Source: Sporobacter sp963663605 (lineage in GTDB: Bacteria; Bacillota; Clostridia; Oscillospirales; Oscillospiraceae). From it: a DNA stretch of 64,000 bases. The position numbers and the translations under genes are program-made. The stretch spans positions 620,001 to 684,000 of the forward strand of contig CAXXVF010000002.1 of assembly GCA_963663605.2 (NCBI GenBank), given 5' to 3'. Shown here piece by piece: positions 34,680 through 42,456 of the stretch. The notes below the pieces were generated by a model that ran no database searches, had not been told where the DNA came from, and saw only the letters and a program-made list of their open reading frames with translations. The first letter of the stretch is position 1, and the number at the start of each line of letters is the position of its first letter.

Positions 34680-35888
34680 TCAGAATTGATCAAAAACAGC
34701 TTCCGACTGCGCGATGTAATCCAAATAGGTGTCTCTCGTTACCACGTCCACCGGGATATTATACTGCGTAGCAAAATCTCCCTCTTTCCGCATGTCGGCC
34801 CACAGCGTCTCGTAGGTCGCTCTTTGATCCATGAGCGCCACAAGCCCGCATGCGATGGGAACGGCAAGGTCCGTTTTGTAAACCGGAACGGTAGCGACCC
34901 AGCAGGGCGTATCGCCCTCGTTTGCCCAAAGATCAAAACAGGTGTCGCAGCCGGTCGAAACCACTATGGCCGAATCCTCTTTCTGAAGTGATTCCACCGC
35001 CCGCGCCGCGCCGACCGCGAATTCTTCCGCGGCGCCGAACAGGATCCAGTACGCAACATCGGAATTTGCCGACATCGTTGCGGCGGCTTTGTCATAGCCC
35101 GCGTCTATCGAAAACCCTATATCCGCTAAATCGACGTCATAAAGATTATCCGCCAGTTCCGGATGAAGCTGAAGATATTTATCCTGCGCGCCCTGCGTGC
35201 GTTCCATGAATTCCTGTGCGACGCTGAAATTGATCGTCATGTATCCGATGTCCGACAATTCGGCGTCCGGGAAATAATCCTTGAAATTATTGACCGCCCA
35301 TTCCGTCACAGACGCGCCGGCATCATAGCAGTTTGGTCCGACGATCGGCCTTAAATTCCGGCCGTCCTCATCGGTATAGGCTGTAAGCATAACGACAAGC
35401 GGAACGTCTGCTTCTGTGCACAGCTCATCTGCCCTGAGAATGATGTCGTTCTGGGGCATGAATATAAATCCGTCTGTGCCTGTATCGATGCATGTTTCCG
35501 TGAGATCGATGTATTTCGCCATATCACCTTCCGCGCAGTAAGAATTGATGTTGAAATTCATCTTCTCCCCCAGTTTCTCCAACACCCCGATTACATTTGG
35601 ATTAATCGGTACGCTCAAGGCGTATATGTAGGCGATCTCATACGGGTCTCTTGCAAAATAGTCGACTTCATCCGTAATGAAGCCCACCGTACCGGTGCCT
35701 TCCGCCGCGCCGGTCTCGACGGCTGCCGACTGGCTTGCGTCCGTTTCGCTTTCCGTACTTGGCGTGCCGTTTTCCGAGGCGCTTGCCTGCGCGCTTTCGG
35801 ACGGCGCTGCAGCGGTCTGTTTCTCCGCGCATGCAAAGAGAGACAAAAGCATAATTATAACTAATATCAGAGCTGCTGTTTTTTTCAT
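34680..35888 (-). CDS. Orphan sugar-type ABC substrate-binding lipoprotein
   Basis: A 402-residue periplasmic-binding-protein-like lipoprotein. The lipobox LFAC places the lipid on Cys20, followed by a Ser/Ala/Thr/Glu-rich linker. The rest matches the Peripla_BP_4 fold of ribose/galactose-binding proteins and related quorum-signal receptors (two alpha/beta lobes, e.g. IDTGTDGFIFMPQNDIILRA). No ABC ATPase or permease gene is adjacent. It could serve a distant transporter or act as a sensor for the divergent two-component system 520 bp away. The start MKKTAALIL is set by GGAGGG at proper distance; the longer reading frame upstream is not used. A perfect 8-bp inverted repeat sits in the leader. 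Confidence 0.85.
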   Translation of the reverse strand: MKKTAALILVIIMLLSLFACAEKQTAAAPSESAQASASENGTPSTESETDASQSAAVETGAAEGTGTVGFITDEVDYFARDPYEIAYIYALSVPINPNVIGVLEKLGEKMNFNINSYCAEGDMAKYIDLTETCIDTGTDGFIFMPQNDIILRADELCTEADVPLVVMLTAYTDEDGRNLRPIVGPNCYDAGASVTEWAVNNFKDYFPDAELSDIGYMTINFSVAQEFMERTQGAQDKYLQLHPELADNLYDVDLADIGFSIDAGYDKAAATMSANSDVAYWILFGAAEEFAVGAARAVESLQKEDSAIVVSTGCDTCFDLWANEGDTPCWVATVPVYKTDLAVPIACGLVALMDQRATYETLWADMRKEGDFATQYNIPVDVVTRDTYLDYIAQSEAVFDQF

Positions 35889-35902
35889 TTCTTTCCCTCC
35901 GT

Positions 35903-35930
35903 AATGTACGTATTTGTCACTTCGTACATT
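35903..35930. promoter_or_regulatory. Inverted repeat upstream of the substrate-binding lipoprotein
   Basis: AATGTACG and CGTACATT form a perfect 8-bp inverted repeat with a 12-bp centre, immediately upstream of the ribosome binding site. It could be an operator or a leader hairpin. Confidence 0.45.
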
Positions 35931-36214
35931 TTTTTGATAGCTTAGCACAGTATTTTATCCAATCCTAACAATTGTTTATTTATCCATGTAAATCATTTCT
36001 TTCGTTGTTGCAGAAAACGAATCAGGTAAATGCGCAATCGTAATTGATTTTACTTTGATCACTTTTTTTCTTATTGATTCTGCGTTTTTTTACTGTCTTT
36101 CTACATTTTCCGCTGTTCGTCTTGAAATTTTTTCAGCACAGCGCAAACTGTATTATCTGATGTCTGCCATACGCCAAAGACGCGATTAATCCTTTCATCT
36201 TATCAATACAAAAA

Positions 36215-36290
36215 CCCTGAAAGCCAATTACAACTACGACTTCAAAATCGTATCGTCAAACGTACCGATACGATTTTGAGGTCGTTTAAT
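36215..36290 (+). repeat. 76-bp repeat, copy 1
   Basis: The sequence from CCCTGAAAGCC to TTTAAT recurs at 39277-39352 with six mismatches, three of them in the last ten bases. Within it TCAAAATCGTATCG and CGATACGATTTTGA form a perfect 14-bp stem-loop. Read in one frame it ends LKANYNYDFKIVSSNVPIRF-stop, and the second copy reads nearly the same. The two copies flank the two-component system. Confidence 0.7.
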
Positions 36291-36411
36291 ATGAAGAGAT
36301 ACCGTGCCGGCATCCCTCGGTGACCGCCGAACGGCCTTAAAAAAATCTTAAAAGTTTTGACGCTTCATTTTTAAGAATCTATCCGGTACAATAGATCCGG
36401 AGAGTGATGGT

Positions 36412-37110
36412 ATGTATACTATATTGATCTGCGACGACGAAAAGGACATCGTTTCCGCGCTGAAAATCTACCTGACGGCGGAGGGCTATCAAACCATAGA
36501 GGCCGCCAACGGCCGCGAGGCGCTGGTGCTTCTTGACCAGATGGATATACATCTGGTCCTGATGGACATCATGATGCCGGAGCTCGACGGGATCGGCGCT
36601 ACGGCCCGCCTCCGGGAGTCCCTCAATATCCCCGTCATCCTGCTGACGGCGAAAAGCGAGGATACCGATAAGGTGCTCGGTCTCAATATCGGCGCGGACG
36701 ATTATATAACAAAGCCGTTTAATCCGGTGGAGCTGCTCGCGCGTGTCAAAGCGCAGCTGCGCCGGTACACAAGCCTTGGCGGGATGAAAGCCGGCGATGA
36801 GAGCATCCGGATTGGCGGCATAACCCTCTGCGACCGCGAGAAGCAGGTCACACTGGACGGCGATCCGGTCTCCCTCACGCCCACGGAATACGAAATTCTG
36901 AAGCTCCTTATGGAAAATCCCGGCACGGTGTATTCTTCCCGGCAGATATACAGGCATGTCTGGGATGACGGCGCCTACGGGTCGGAAGGGGCCGTTGCCG
37001 TCCATATCCGCCATCTGCGCGAAAAGCTGGAAATCAATCCCTCCGAACCGCGATATCTCAAGGTCGTCTGGGGACAGGGCTATAAAATTGAACGGGGTGT
37101 AAACCGATGA
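36412..37110 (+). CDS. OmpR/PhoB-family response regulator
   Basis: A 232-residue two-domain regulator. The receiver domain (1-120) has acidic residues DDE near 8-10, the phosphoacceptor in VLMDIMMPELDG, and the switch Thr/Lys in LLTAK and ITKPF. The winged helix (about 130-228) ends in YLKVVWGQGYKIE. The close relatives are VanR-like regulators. It overlaps the kinase gene by 4 bp (ATGA), so translation is coupled. It binds DNA when phosphorylated; targets are unknown. Confidence 0.95.
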   Translation: MYTILICDDEKDIVSALKIYLTAEGYQTIEAANGREALVLLDQMDIHLVLMDIMMPELDGIGATARLRESLNIPVILLTAKSEDTDKVLGLNIGADDYITKPFNPVELLARVKAQLRRYTSLGGMKAGDESIRIGGITLCDREKQVTLDGDPVSLTPTEYEILKLLMENPGTVYSSRQIYRHVWDDGAYGSEGAVAVHIRHLREKLEINPSEPRYLKVVWGQGYKIERGVNR

Positions 37111-39098
37111 AAAAACTTACGCACAGCACGGCCGCAAAAGCTGTAGCCGTCATTTTGTTCGCCATCCTCATTGCCGCCGCGTCCGGTTCTCTTTTAGGCA
37201 TTGTTTTTATGGGCGAAAACGGCTACTACGATACGGACGAATATTGCTTCTACGATTCGCGCGCCTGCGCCGATATTACGCGCAACTATGCCAACAACGT
37301 GTTTTATAACTACCTTCCTTTATTACAGCAGTCGGAATTATCGGAAGAAGACACATTTCAATTAAAAAAATACGAGCAGGCCTTTTCCGAAGAAAACACA
37401 AATTTTTTCTTTACCATAAGAGATGAGACCGATACAACACTGCTGACAAACTATAACGGCCAGAATTACGGAACGATAAAGACTTATCATTTTGACAGGA
37501 CTTCTTACGAGTACGACGGCTCTACCGCATCGTACTCCCCGATGACGGAAGCTGAGTATGAAAATCAGGCGGGCAAAACATATACCGTCACCTGTTACGT
37601 CAAAGACCCCATTACGGCTCAGGACAAATACTACGCACCGTATATGACGTCTCAGACGTTATACGCGTCCCGGTATCTGATTATCTCGGCCGCTGTGATA
37701 GCGGCGGTTCTGGCACTCGTCATTTTCATCTTTCTTATGTGCTCGGCCGGGCGTAAAAAAGACAGCGACGGCATCGTCCTGACGGGCCTCAATAAACTGC
37801 CGTTTGATCTTCATCTGGCCGGTATCGGCATCCTCGTCTGTCTCGTATTGCATACCGCGTTCTCGTATGGGGATACCAGTCCTCTGCTGCCCGCGCTCGT
37901 GATTGTAATCGATCTCACGGCGCTCGGCCTGCTGGTGCTTGCCGCGTGCATGTCCTTCGCCGCGCGCGTGAAAGCAGGCAGCTGGTGGAAAAACACGATC
38001 ATATACCGCGTTCTGAGGCTGGTTTACCGTGGCCTGCGTCTTATGGCCGGAACCGTTGGGCAGATTTTTAACAACCTGCCGCTTCTATGGAAGGCAATTT
38101 TGCTATTTATCGCTTATTTATTTATCAATTTTATCTTTGTCCTCCTGCTTTTCGGCCGGCTCTGGGGTGCCGGCGTCCTGTTCGGCCTGCTGTTCAACCT
38201 GGCCGTTCTCATCGGTCTGAGCATGCTTCTGCTCCAACTGAATACGATAAAGCGCGCCGCCAAGCGGATTGCGACCGGGGATTTTGAAACGAAGCTCGAT
38301 ACGGCGCGTATGCGCTGGGACATCAAGGACCATGCTGAAACCTTAAATAATATAGGAAGCGGCATGGCTCTGGCCGTGGAGGACCGGCTTAAAAGCGAAC
38401 GGTTTAAAACGGAGCTGATCACAAATGTCTCCCATGATATCAAAACGCCGCTGACGTCCATCATCAACTATGTCGATCTTCTAAACAGAGAACCGCTGGA
38501 GAACGAGACCGTCAAGGGGTATATTGAGATTCTGGACCATCAGTCTTCCCGGCTGAAAAAGCTGACCGAGGACCTGGTTGAGGCCTCTAAAGCCGCCACC
38601 GGCAACGTGGCGATGAACCTTCAGCGCACGAATGTCGTGGAGCTGCTGAATCAGTCGGCCGGCGAATATGCCGAACGCTTTGTAGAAGGCGGTCTGGAGC
38701 TGGTGCGCAGCGTCCCGTCGGGCGAGCTGTTCATCACGGCGGACGGACGCCTTTTATGGCGCGTGTTTGACAATCTCCTTAGCAACGTCTGCAAATACGC
38801 CCAGCCGGACACGCGCATGTATATCGATATCGCACGCATCGGCGGATGTGCTGTGATCACGCTGAAAAACATCTCCCGATATCGGCTCAACGTCACCGCC
38901 GACGAGTTGCTGGAGCGCTTTTCACGGGGCGACAGCGCCCGGGCAACAGACGGCAGCGGTCTCGGCCTGTCCATCGCCAAAAGCCTAACAGAGCTGCAGC
39001 ACGGCGTTTTCGACCTGTCGATCGACGGCGATTTATTCAAGGTTATGCTCCGGTTTGAGATATATCCCGGCCAAATGCCTGAAGAGCCGTCATCGTAA
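37107..39098 (+). CDS. Membrane sensor histidine kinase
   Basis: A 663-residue kinase. TM1 is at about 11-33, followed by an extracellular region of about 155 residues (35-190). Several more helices lie at about 190-212, 235-285 and 330-375, and a HAMP-like linker follows. The phosphoacceptor H-box is SHDIKTPLTSI with His443. The N-box is RVFDNLLSNVCKYA and the G-box DGSGLGLSIAKSL. The large multi-helix membrane part is unusual for a simple VanS-like kinase and resembles kinases that sense membrane or envelope state. Partner: the upstream response regulator. No target genes follow; a 76-bp repeat and an IS element come next. Confidence 0.93.
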   Translation: MKKLTHSTAAKAVAVILFAILIAAASGSLLGIVFMGENGYYDTDEYCFYDSRACADITRNYANNVFYNYLPLLQQSELSEEDTFQLKKYEQAFSEENTNFFFTIRDETDTTLLTNYNGQNYGTIKTYHFDRTSYEYDGSTASYSPMTEAEYENQAGKTYTVTCYVKDPITAQDKYYAPYMTSQTLYASRYLIISAAVIAAVLALVIFIFLMCSAGRKKDSDGIVLTGLNKLPFDLHLAGIGILVCLVLHTAFSYGDTSPLLPALVIVIDLTALGLLVLAACMSFAARVKAGSWWKNTIIYRVLRLVYRGLRLMAGTVGQIFNNLPLLWKAILLFIAYLFINFIFVLLLFGRLWGAGVLFGLLFNLAVLIGLSMLLLQLNTIKRAAKRIATGDFETKLDTARMRWDIKDHAETLNNIGSGMALAVEDRLKSERFKTELITNVSHDIKTPLTSIINYVDLLNREPLENETVKGYIEILDHQSSRLKKLTEDLVEASKAATGNVAMNLQRTNVVELLNQSAGEYAERFVEGGLELVRSVPSGELFITADGRLLWRVFDNLLSNVCKYAQPDTRMYIDIARIGGCAVITLKNISRYRLNVTADELLERFSRGDSARATDGSGLGLSIAKSLTELQHGVFDLSIDGDLFKVMLRFEIYPGQMPEEPSS

Positions 39099-39352
39099 TA
39101 ACGAAACGGGCAGCCTGAGTCCCGTTATGACTGCAGGCATCAGGCACGCGGAATACACCTCGTCGTCTTTGAACAGCCACACCTCTGAAAAGACGCTGTG
39201 CATTTGTACGCGCGGTTACGCCCTATAACTGTAAGCCCGCTGCTTGAAAAAGAGATTTCAATACGCACGCTTGAGACCCTGAAAGCCAATTACAACTACG
39301 ACTTCGAAATCGTGACGTCAAACGTACCGATACGATTTTGAGTTTTTTTAAT
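39099..39352 (+). pseudogene. Possible decayed coding remnant ending in the 76-bp repeat
   Basis: After the kinase stop there are about 250 bp with coding-like composition. One frame from ATG at 39128 reads about 33 residues to a stop at 39228. Shifting frame, the sequence then runs (LLEKEISIRTLETLKANYNY...) to the TGA at 39342. The tail matches the 76-bp repeat at 36215. This could be the frameshifted end of a former gene, or chance. No family was recognised. Confidence 0.3.
39277..39352 (+). repeat. 76-bp repeat, copy 2
   Basis: The second copy of the repeat at 36215-36290. Differences include two that break the perfect stem of copy 1. An IS200-type element begins immediately after its TTTAAT end. 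The sequence right of the element (TTTAATAT-AAGAG) continues the match to the right side of copy 1. Confidence 0.7.
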
Positions 39353-39456
39353 CAAAACCACTAGTGAAACTAGTGGTATGCACAAGCCCTAGAAGGGCAT
39401 GGTACTGGCAAACGTCTCAAGACGTACCGAATTGTCCGCCAACCGCATCATTTTTA

Positions 39457-39487
39457 CAGGCCGCCGCTAAAGCGGCCTGTTTTTTTG
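39457..39487 (+). terminator. Hairpin with T run inside the IS200 element
   Basis: AGGCCGC and GCGGCCT pair, followed by seven T on the plus strand, next to the tnpA stop. It probably blocks transcription entering the element from the kinase side. Confidence 0.65.
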
Positions 39488-39488
39488 C

Positions 39489-39953
39489 CTATGTATTCTT
39501 GCTACCCGTGAACGGGTCTATGTATTCCTTCATTGTTATCTGGTCGCTGGCAATGTCCTCTTGGAGTTGGTTTTTGATGTATTCCTTTATCGCCTTTTTG
39601 TTGCGGCCTACCGTGTCCACATAGTAGCCTCGACACCAGAAATGCCGATTCCCGTACTTATACTTAAGATTCGCGTGCCTGTCGAATATTATCAGACTGC
39701 TCTTTCCCTTTAGGTACCCCATAAACTGCGCCACACTCAGTTTAGGTGGTATTGCCACCAGCATGTGTATGTGGTCGCTGCATGCATTTGCTTCGATTAT
39801 TTCCACTCCTTTTTGTTCACTCAATTTTCGCAGTATCTCTCCGACGTCTCTCTTTATCTGTCCATAGATTGCTTTTCGCCTGTATTTTGGCGCAAATACT
39901 ATATGATATTGGCATCGCCACTTTGAATGTGATAAACTTTGTATGTCGTTCAT
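39489..39953 (-). CDS. tnpA: IS200-family transposase TnpA (Y1 HUH)
   Basis: A 154-residue single-domain transposase. The HUH motif is HIHMLVAIP (two His separated by Ile). The catalytic tyrosine lies in RGYYVDTVGRN. The start MNDIQSLSHSKWRCQYHIVF is the normal family N-terminus; a longer in-frame extension upstream is ignored. GGAGG is correctly spaced on the minus strand. The enzyme cuts and rejoins single-stranded DNA at hairpin ends. The gene appears intact. Confidence 0.93.
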   Translation of the reverse strand: MNDIQSLSHSKWRCQYHIVFAPKYRRKAIYGQIKRDVGEILRKLSEQKGVEIIEANACSDHIHMLVAIPPKLSVAQFMGYLKGKSSLIIFDRHANLKYKYGNRHFWCRGYYVDTVGRNKKAIKEYIKNQLQEDIASDQITMKEYIDPFTGSKNT

Positions 39954-40090
39954 GCGACAAAACCTCCTTTTGCTCCAGATGCGGTTGGCAGACCACATCT
40001 ATTCTAGCAAAAGGAGGTTTTCTTGCATCTAAAGATTTTTTATCCTCACCGGCAGAGCCGGTGGTTATCTTCACTAAAGCTTTTTAATAT

Positions 40091-40120
40091 AAAGAGCGCC
40101 GCCAAAAGGCGGCGCTCTTT
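40091..40120 (-). terminator. Terminator of the small lipoprotein gene
   Basis: AAAGAGCGCCGCC and GGCGGCGCTCTTT pair over 13 bp with a 4-nt loop, 13 bp past the stop codon at 40134. The symmetric A/T sides could also work in the other direction. Confidence 0.85.
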
Positions 40121-40133
40121 CAAAACGACAGGT

Positions 40134-40841
40134 TTAAATGACCTCGAAAGTCTGCAAAATATCCGTTAGCCGTGCGCCCCACCCCTCCGAAGCTTCCAGA
40201 TAACAGCTTATTCTTATGGTATAGCAGCCGCCGCCGGCCTCGATAAGGTAGACGCTTGTCGTTTCGCTGTTCCAATCCGTTCCCGAAGAAGCATAAAGCG
40301 CTGTGGCTGTCTGTTCGCCGATCCCGACTTCGCCCTGACTTTCAAAGGCAGGCTCCGGATTGCTCAAGAGCGCGTCCGCTTTCTCCTGCGCCGCAGCGCT
40401 CTCTTCATAACTGATCGCCATGGATATGTCGGGATATTGATCCGGATCGGGATTGTTCAGCAGGAAAACAGTTGTTCCGCCGTTCTCGCTCACGGTAAAA
40501 CCGTCGGCATCATAGTAGATAATAAAATTGTCCCCCGAATGCTTGTTGAGCGTCATGGATTCCTGCATGCCTTCTATTTCAACGGGAAACTCTATAACAT
40601 CCGGCCTTTCCGGTTCAGAGGCGATTTCCGGTTCAGGAGTGACATCCGGTTCAGGAGTGACGTCCTGTTCAGGGGCGACCGATATTTCAGGTATTTCAGA
40701 CGGCGACGGGATAACTGAAGCCGATGCCGGCTCGGTGCTCGCGTCCGGCATCGCGCTTGCCTCAGGCTGGGCCGCAGGGACAGCGCAGCCACCCAGAAGC
40801 ACCAGCGCCAGTAAAGGGATCAGATATTTTGCTTTCTTCAT
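40134..40841 (-). CDS. Lipoprotein with E/P repeat linker, unknown function
   Basis: A 235-residue lipoprotein. The lipobox LGGC gives Cys19. Residues 22-80 are a Pro/Glu/Ser/Ala linker with short repeats (VTPEPDVTPEPEIASEPE). The globular part (about 85-235) is beta-rich, with a hydrophobic YIIYYDADGF-like strand and a C-terminal CYTIRISCYLEASEGWGARL segment. This architecture resembles clostridial surface lipoproteins of unknown role. It lies between two insertion sequences, so the locus may be mobile or degraded, but the gene itself looks intact. Confidence 0.75.
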   Translation of the reverse strand: MKKAKYLIPLLALVLLGGCAVPAAQPEASAMPDASTEPASASVIPSPSEIPEISVAPEQDVTPEPDVTPEPEIASEPERPDVIEFPVEIEGMQESMTLNKHSGDNFIIYYDADGFTVSENGGTTVFLLNNPDPDQYPDISMAISYEESAAAQEKADALLSNPEPAFESQGEVGIGEQTATALYASSGTDWNSETTSVYLIEAGGGCYTIRISCYLEASEGWGARLTDILQTFEVI

Positions 40842-40949
40842 CGTTCGTCCTCGCTTTCAGTCATTGTATTTCTCTTTATGACGGAAGATATCCGTATAAG
40901 TTCCGTCTGTGACGAATAGTCCATAAATGCCCGGCTGCTCGGTGAACAG

Positions 40950-40995
40950 CACCCCAATTGTTAGACAGTATGATAAACTGATAACAATTGGGGTG
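40950..40995 (+). promoter_or_regulatory. Hairpin sequestering the IS3 orfA ribosome binding site
   Basis: CACCCCAATTGTTA (40950-40963) pairs perfectly over 14 bp with TAACAATTGGGGTG (40982-40995). The GGGGTG Shine-Dalgarno sequence, five bases before the orfA ATG, is inside the right arm. RNA reading in from outside would fold and hide the start, limiting transposase synthesis. Confidence 0.65.
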
Positions 40996-41000
40996 ATTTA

Positions 41001-41351
41001 ATGCCAAAGGGAGTACCAAATAAAAGATACACAGCAGAATTTAAACAGCATGTAATCGAAACGATGCAAAAAGAAAGACTAAGCTATAGCGAAACAGCAC
41101 GACAATTTGAGATAAATGACCATCACAGGATACAAGCATGGGAACGAATCTACTTGATAGAAGGGCCAGAGGGCTTTCAGATCGAGCGTCGTGGTCGAGG
41201 CAGCAAAGGTCGTCCTTTAAAGCTGCCAAAAGAAGTGGAAGAAGATTTGCTGTCAGAAGTACAGCGGCTTCGTGCGGAGAATGCATACCTAAAAAACTTG
41301 CAAGCCTTGGTTTTGGAAGAAGAGCGACACCAGTGCAAAAAACGCAGGTGA
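41001..41351 (+). CDS. IS3-family transposase OrfA
   Basis: A 116-residue protein. An N-terminal helix-turn-helix (YTAEFKQHVIETMQKERLSY, SETARQFEINDHHRIQAWER) is followed by a leucine-zipper-like helix near 88-105 (LLSEVQRLRAENAYLKNLQA). OrfA binds the terminal repeats. The end of the gene has a run of six A (41337-41342) in phase AAA-AAA, a typical -1 frameshift site producing the OrfAB fusion. Confidence 0.92.
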   Translation: MPKGVPNKRYTAEFKQHVIETMQKERLSYSETARQFEINDHHRIQAWERIYLIEGPEGFQIERRGRGSKGRPLKLPKEVEEDLLSEVQRLRAENAYLKNLQALVLEEERHQCKKRR

Positions 41352-42190
41352 TCCAAAAGCTGAGGCGAGACCATAAGTTTGCTTTGTTGCTGGATATCGC
41401 TCAATTACCAAGGGCAACATTTTACTACCACGCCAAGCGCATGACAAAGCCGGATAAATATGCGGATGTAAAAGCTGAGATTACAACAATCTATCATGAA
41501 AATCGGGGACGCTATGGCTACCGCCGGATTACTACAGAGCTACGTCGGCGCAATTTTGCCATCAATCACAAAACCGTACAGCGGATCATGAAAGAGCTCG
41601 GTCTGTTTTGTCGAGTGAGGATGAAAAAATACAAGTCATATAGCGGCGAGGTCGGAAGAATTGCACCAAACTTGTTGGAACGTAATTTTGATGCCGATCA
41701 ACCAAATCAAAAATGGGTGACGGATGTCACCGAATTTAGTCTGTTTGGGCAAAAGCTCTATCTGTCGCCGATCCTTGATCTGTGTAGCCGGGACATTGTG
41801 AGCTATACCATCTCTGACAGGCCTGTGCTTTCCTTGGTGACAGAAATGCTGGATAAGGCATTCCTTCAAATACCAGATGGAACAAATCTGATTCTACATT
41901 CCGATCAAGGTTGGCAATACCAGCATAACCTTTACCGGAAAATGCTGAAGCATAAAGGTATCATACAGAGCATGAGCCGTAAAGGTAACTGTCTAGACAA
42001 TGCAGTAATTGAAAACTTTTTTGGTTTGCTTAAAAGTGAACTGCTATACCTGCAAAAATTCGAATCCATGCAGCATTTTATTAATGAACTCATTGACTAT
42101 CTTGATTACTATAACAACCGTCGCTGCAAGGCAAGACTAAAGGGCTTGCCGCCTGCCATTCACAGACTGCAAGCCCTCTCGGCTGCGTAA
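41333..42190 (+). CDS. IS3-family transposase OrfB (rve integrase domain)
   Basis: The catalytic half of the transposase, about 285 residues, read in the -1 frame relative to OrfA. The DDE residues are the Asp in WVTDVTEF, the Asp in HSDQGWQYQ and the Glu in NAVIENFFGLLKSE. The HTH_21 region (ENRGRYGYRRITTELRR) precedes it. It is normally made as an OrfAB fusion by frameshifting at 41337-41342; the GTG at 41333 could start it alone. Best matches by motif are the IS150 subgroup. Confidence 0.92.
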   Translation: MQKTQVIQKLRRDHKFALLLDIAQLPRATFYYHAKRMTKPDKYADVKAEITTIYHENRGRYGYRRITTELRRRNFAINHKTVQRIMKELGLFCRVRMKKYKSYSGEVGRIAPNLLERNFDADQPNQKWVTDVTEFSLFGQKLYLSPILDLCSRDIVSYTISDRPVLSLVTEMLDKAFLQIPDGTNLILHSDQGWQYQHNLYRKMLKHKGIIQSMSRKGNCLDNAVIENFFGLLKSELLYLQKFESMQHFINELIDYLDYYNNRRCKARLKGLPPAIHRLQALSAA

Positions 42191-42348
42191 GAATAAATAT
42201 TTGTCTAACTTTTTGGGGTCACTTCACGGTCATATCCGGCTGCTTTTACTTTTTGCCCGGATTCATACGCATTATAACATATACTGCCGGCCTTTTTAGC
42301 GGTATTTTATAAGTACAGCGCGCCGCGGTCGTGTTATTGCCGCGAAGA

Positions 42349-42395
42349 AACCGGAACCGGTCAAAAAGCAGTCTTCCTGATACCGGCTCCGGCTT
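42349..42395 (-). terminator. Probable terminator of the MFS gene
   Basis: CCGGAACCGGT and ACCGGCTCCGG pair over 11 bp with one wobble around a 20-nt loop, with T-rich sides. It lies 60 bp past the MFS stop. Confidence 0.55.
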
Positions 42396-42456
42396 ATTTT
42401 ATTTTTAATTGCATAACGGTTTCGCAAAAAGCTTTATCCGTTGTTCAAAATCCTTC

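Larger units (their letters stand above)
35889..36411. other. Intergenic region upstream of the two-component system
   Basis: 523 bp, AT-rich, no credible gene. It holds an inverted repeat near the lipoprotein start (35903-35930), copy 1 of a 76-bp repeat (36215-36290), and an inverted pair CTTAAAA/TTTTAAG (36345-36373). The last is just upstream of the response regulator and is a candidate autoregulatory site. Confidence 0.5.
39353..40088 (-). mobile_element. IS200/IS605-family insertion sequence (tnpA only)
   Basis: About 736 bp. It encodes a Y1 HUH transposase on the minus strand and no tnpB, as in the IS200 group. Imperfect-palindrome ends are present: CCACTAG/CTAGTGG (39358-39376) at the tnpA 3' side and CACCGGC/GCCGGTG (40047-40063) at the 5' side. 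TTTAAT occurs at both junctions (39347-39352 and 40083-40088). Joining the flanks across the element restores the sequence that follows copy 1 of the 76-bp repeat, which fixes the limits to within a few bases. Confidence 0.8.
40950..42221 (+). mobile_element. IS3-family insertion sequence (IS150-like)
   Basis: About 1.27 kb. Terminal inverted repeats are recognisable: CCCCAATTGTTAGACA on the left (40952-40967) and the complement of TGTCTAACTTTTTGGGG on the right (42202-42218). Two overlapping genes in -1 register encode the transposase. Target duplications could not be fixed from sequence. Both genes look complete, so the element may be active. Confidence 0.85.

Noticed and set aside
36215..39352. 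CRISPR or attachment-site interpretation of the 76-bp repeat
   Set aside because: There are only two copies 3 kb apart, with no spacers, integrase gene or tRNA target between or beside them.
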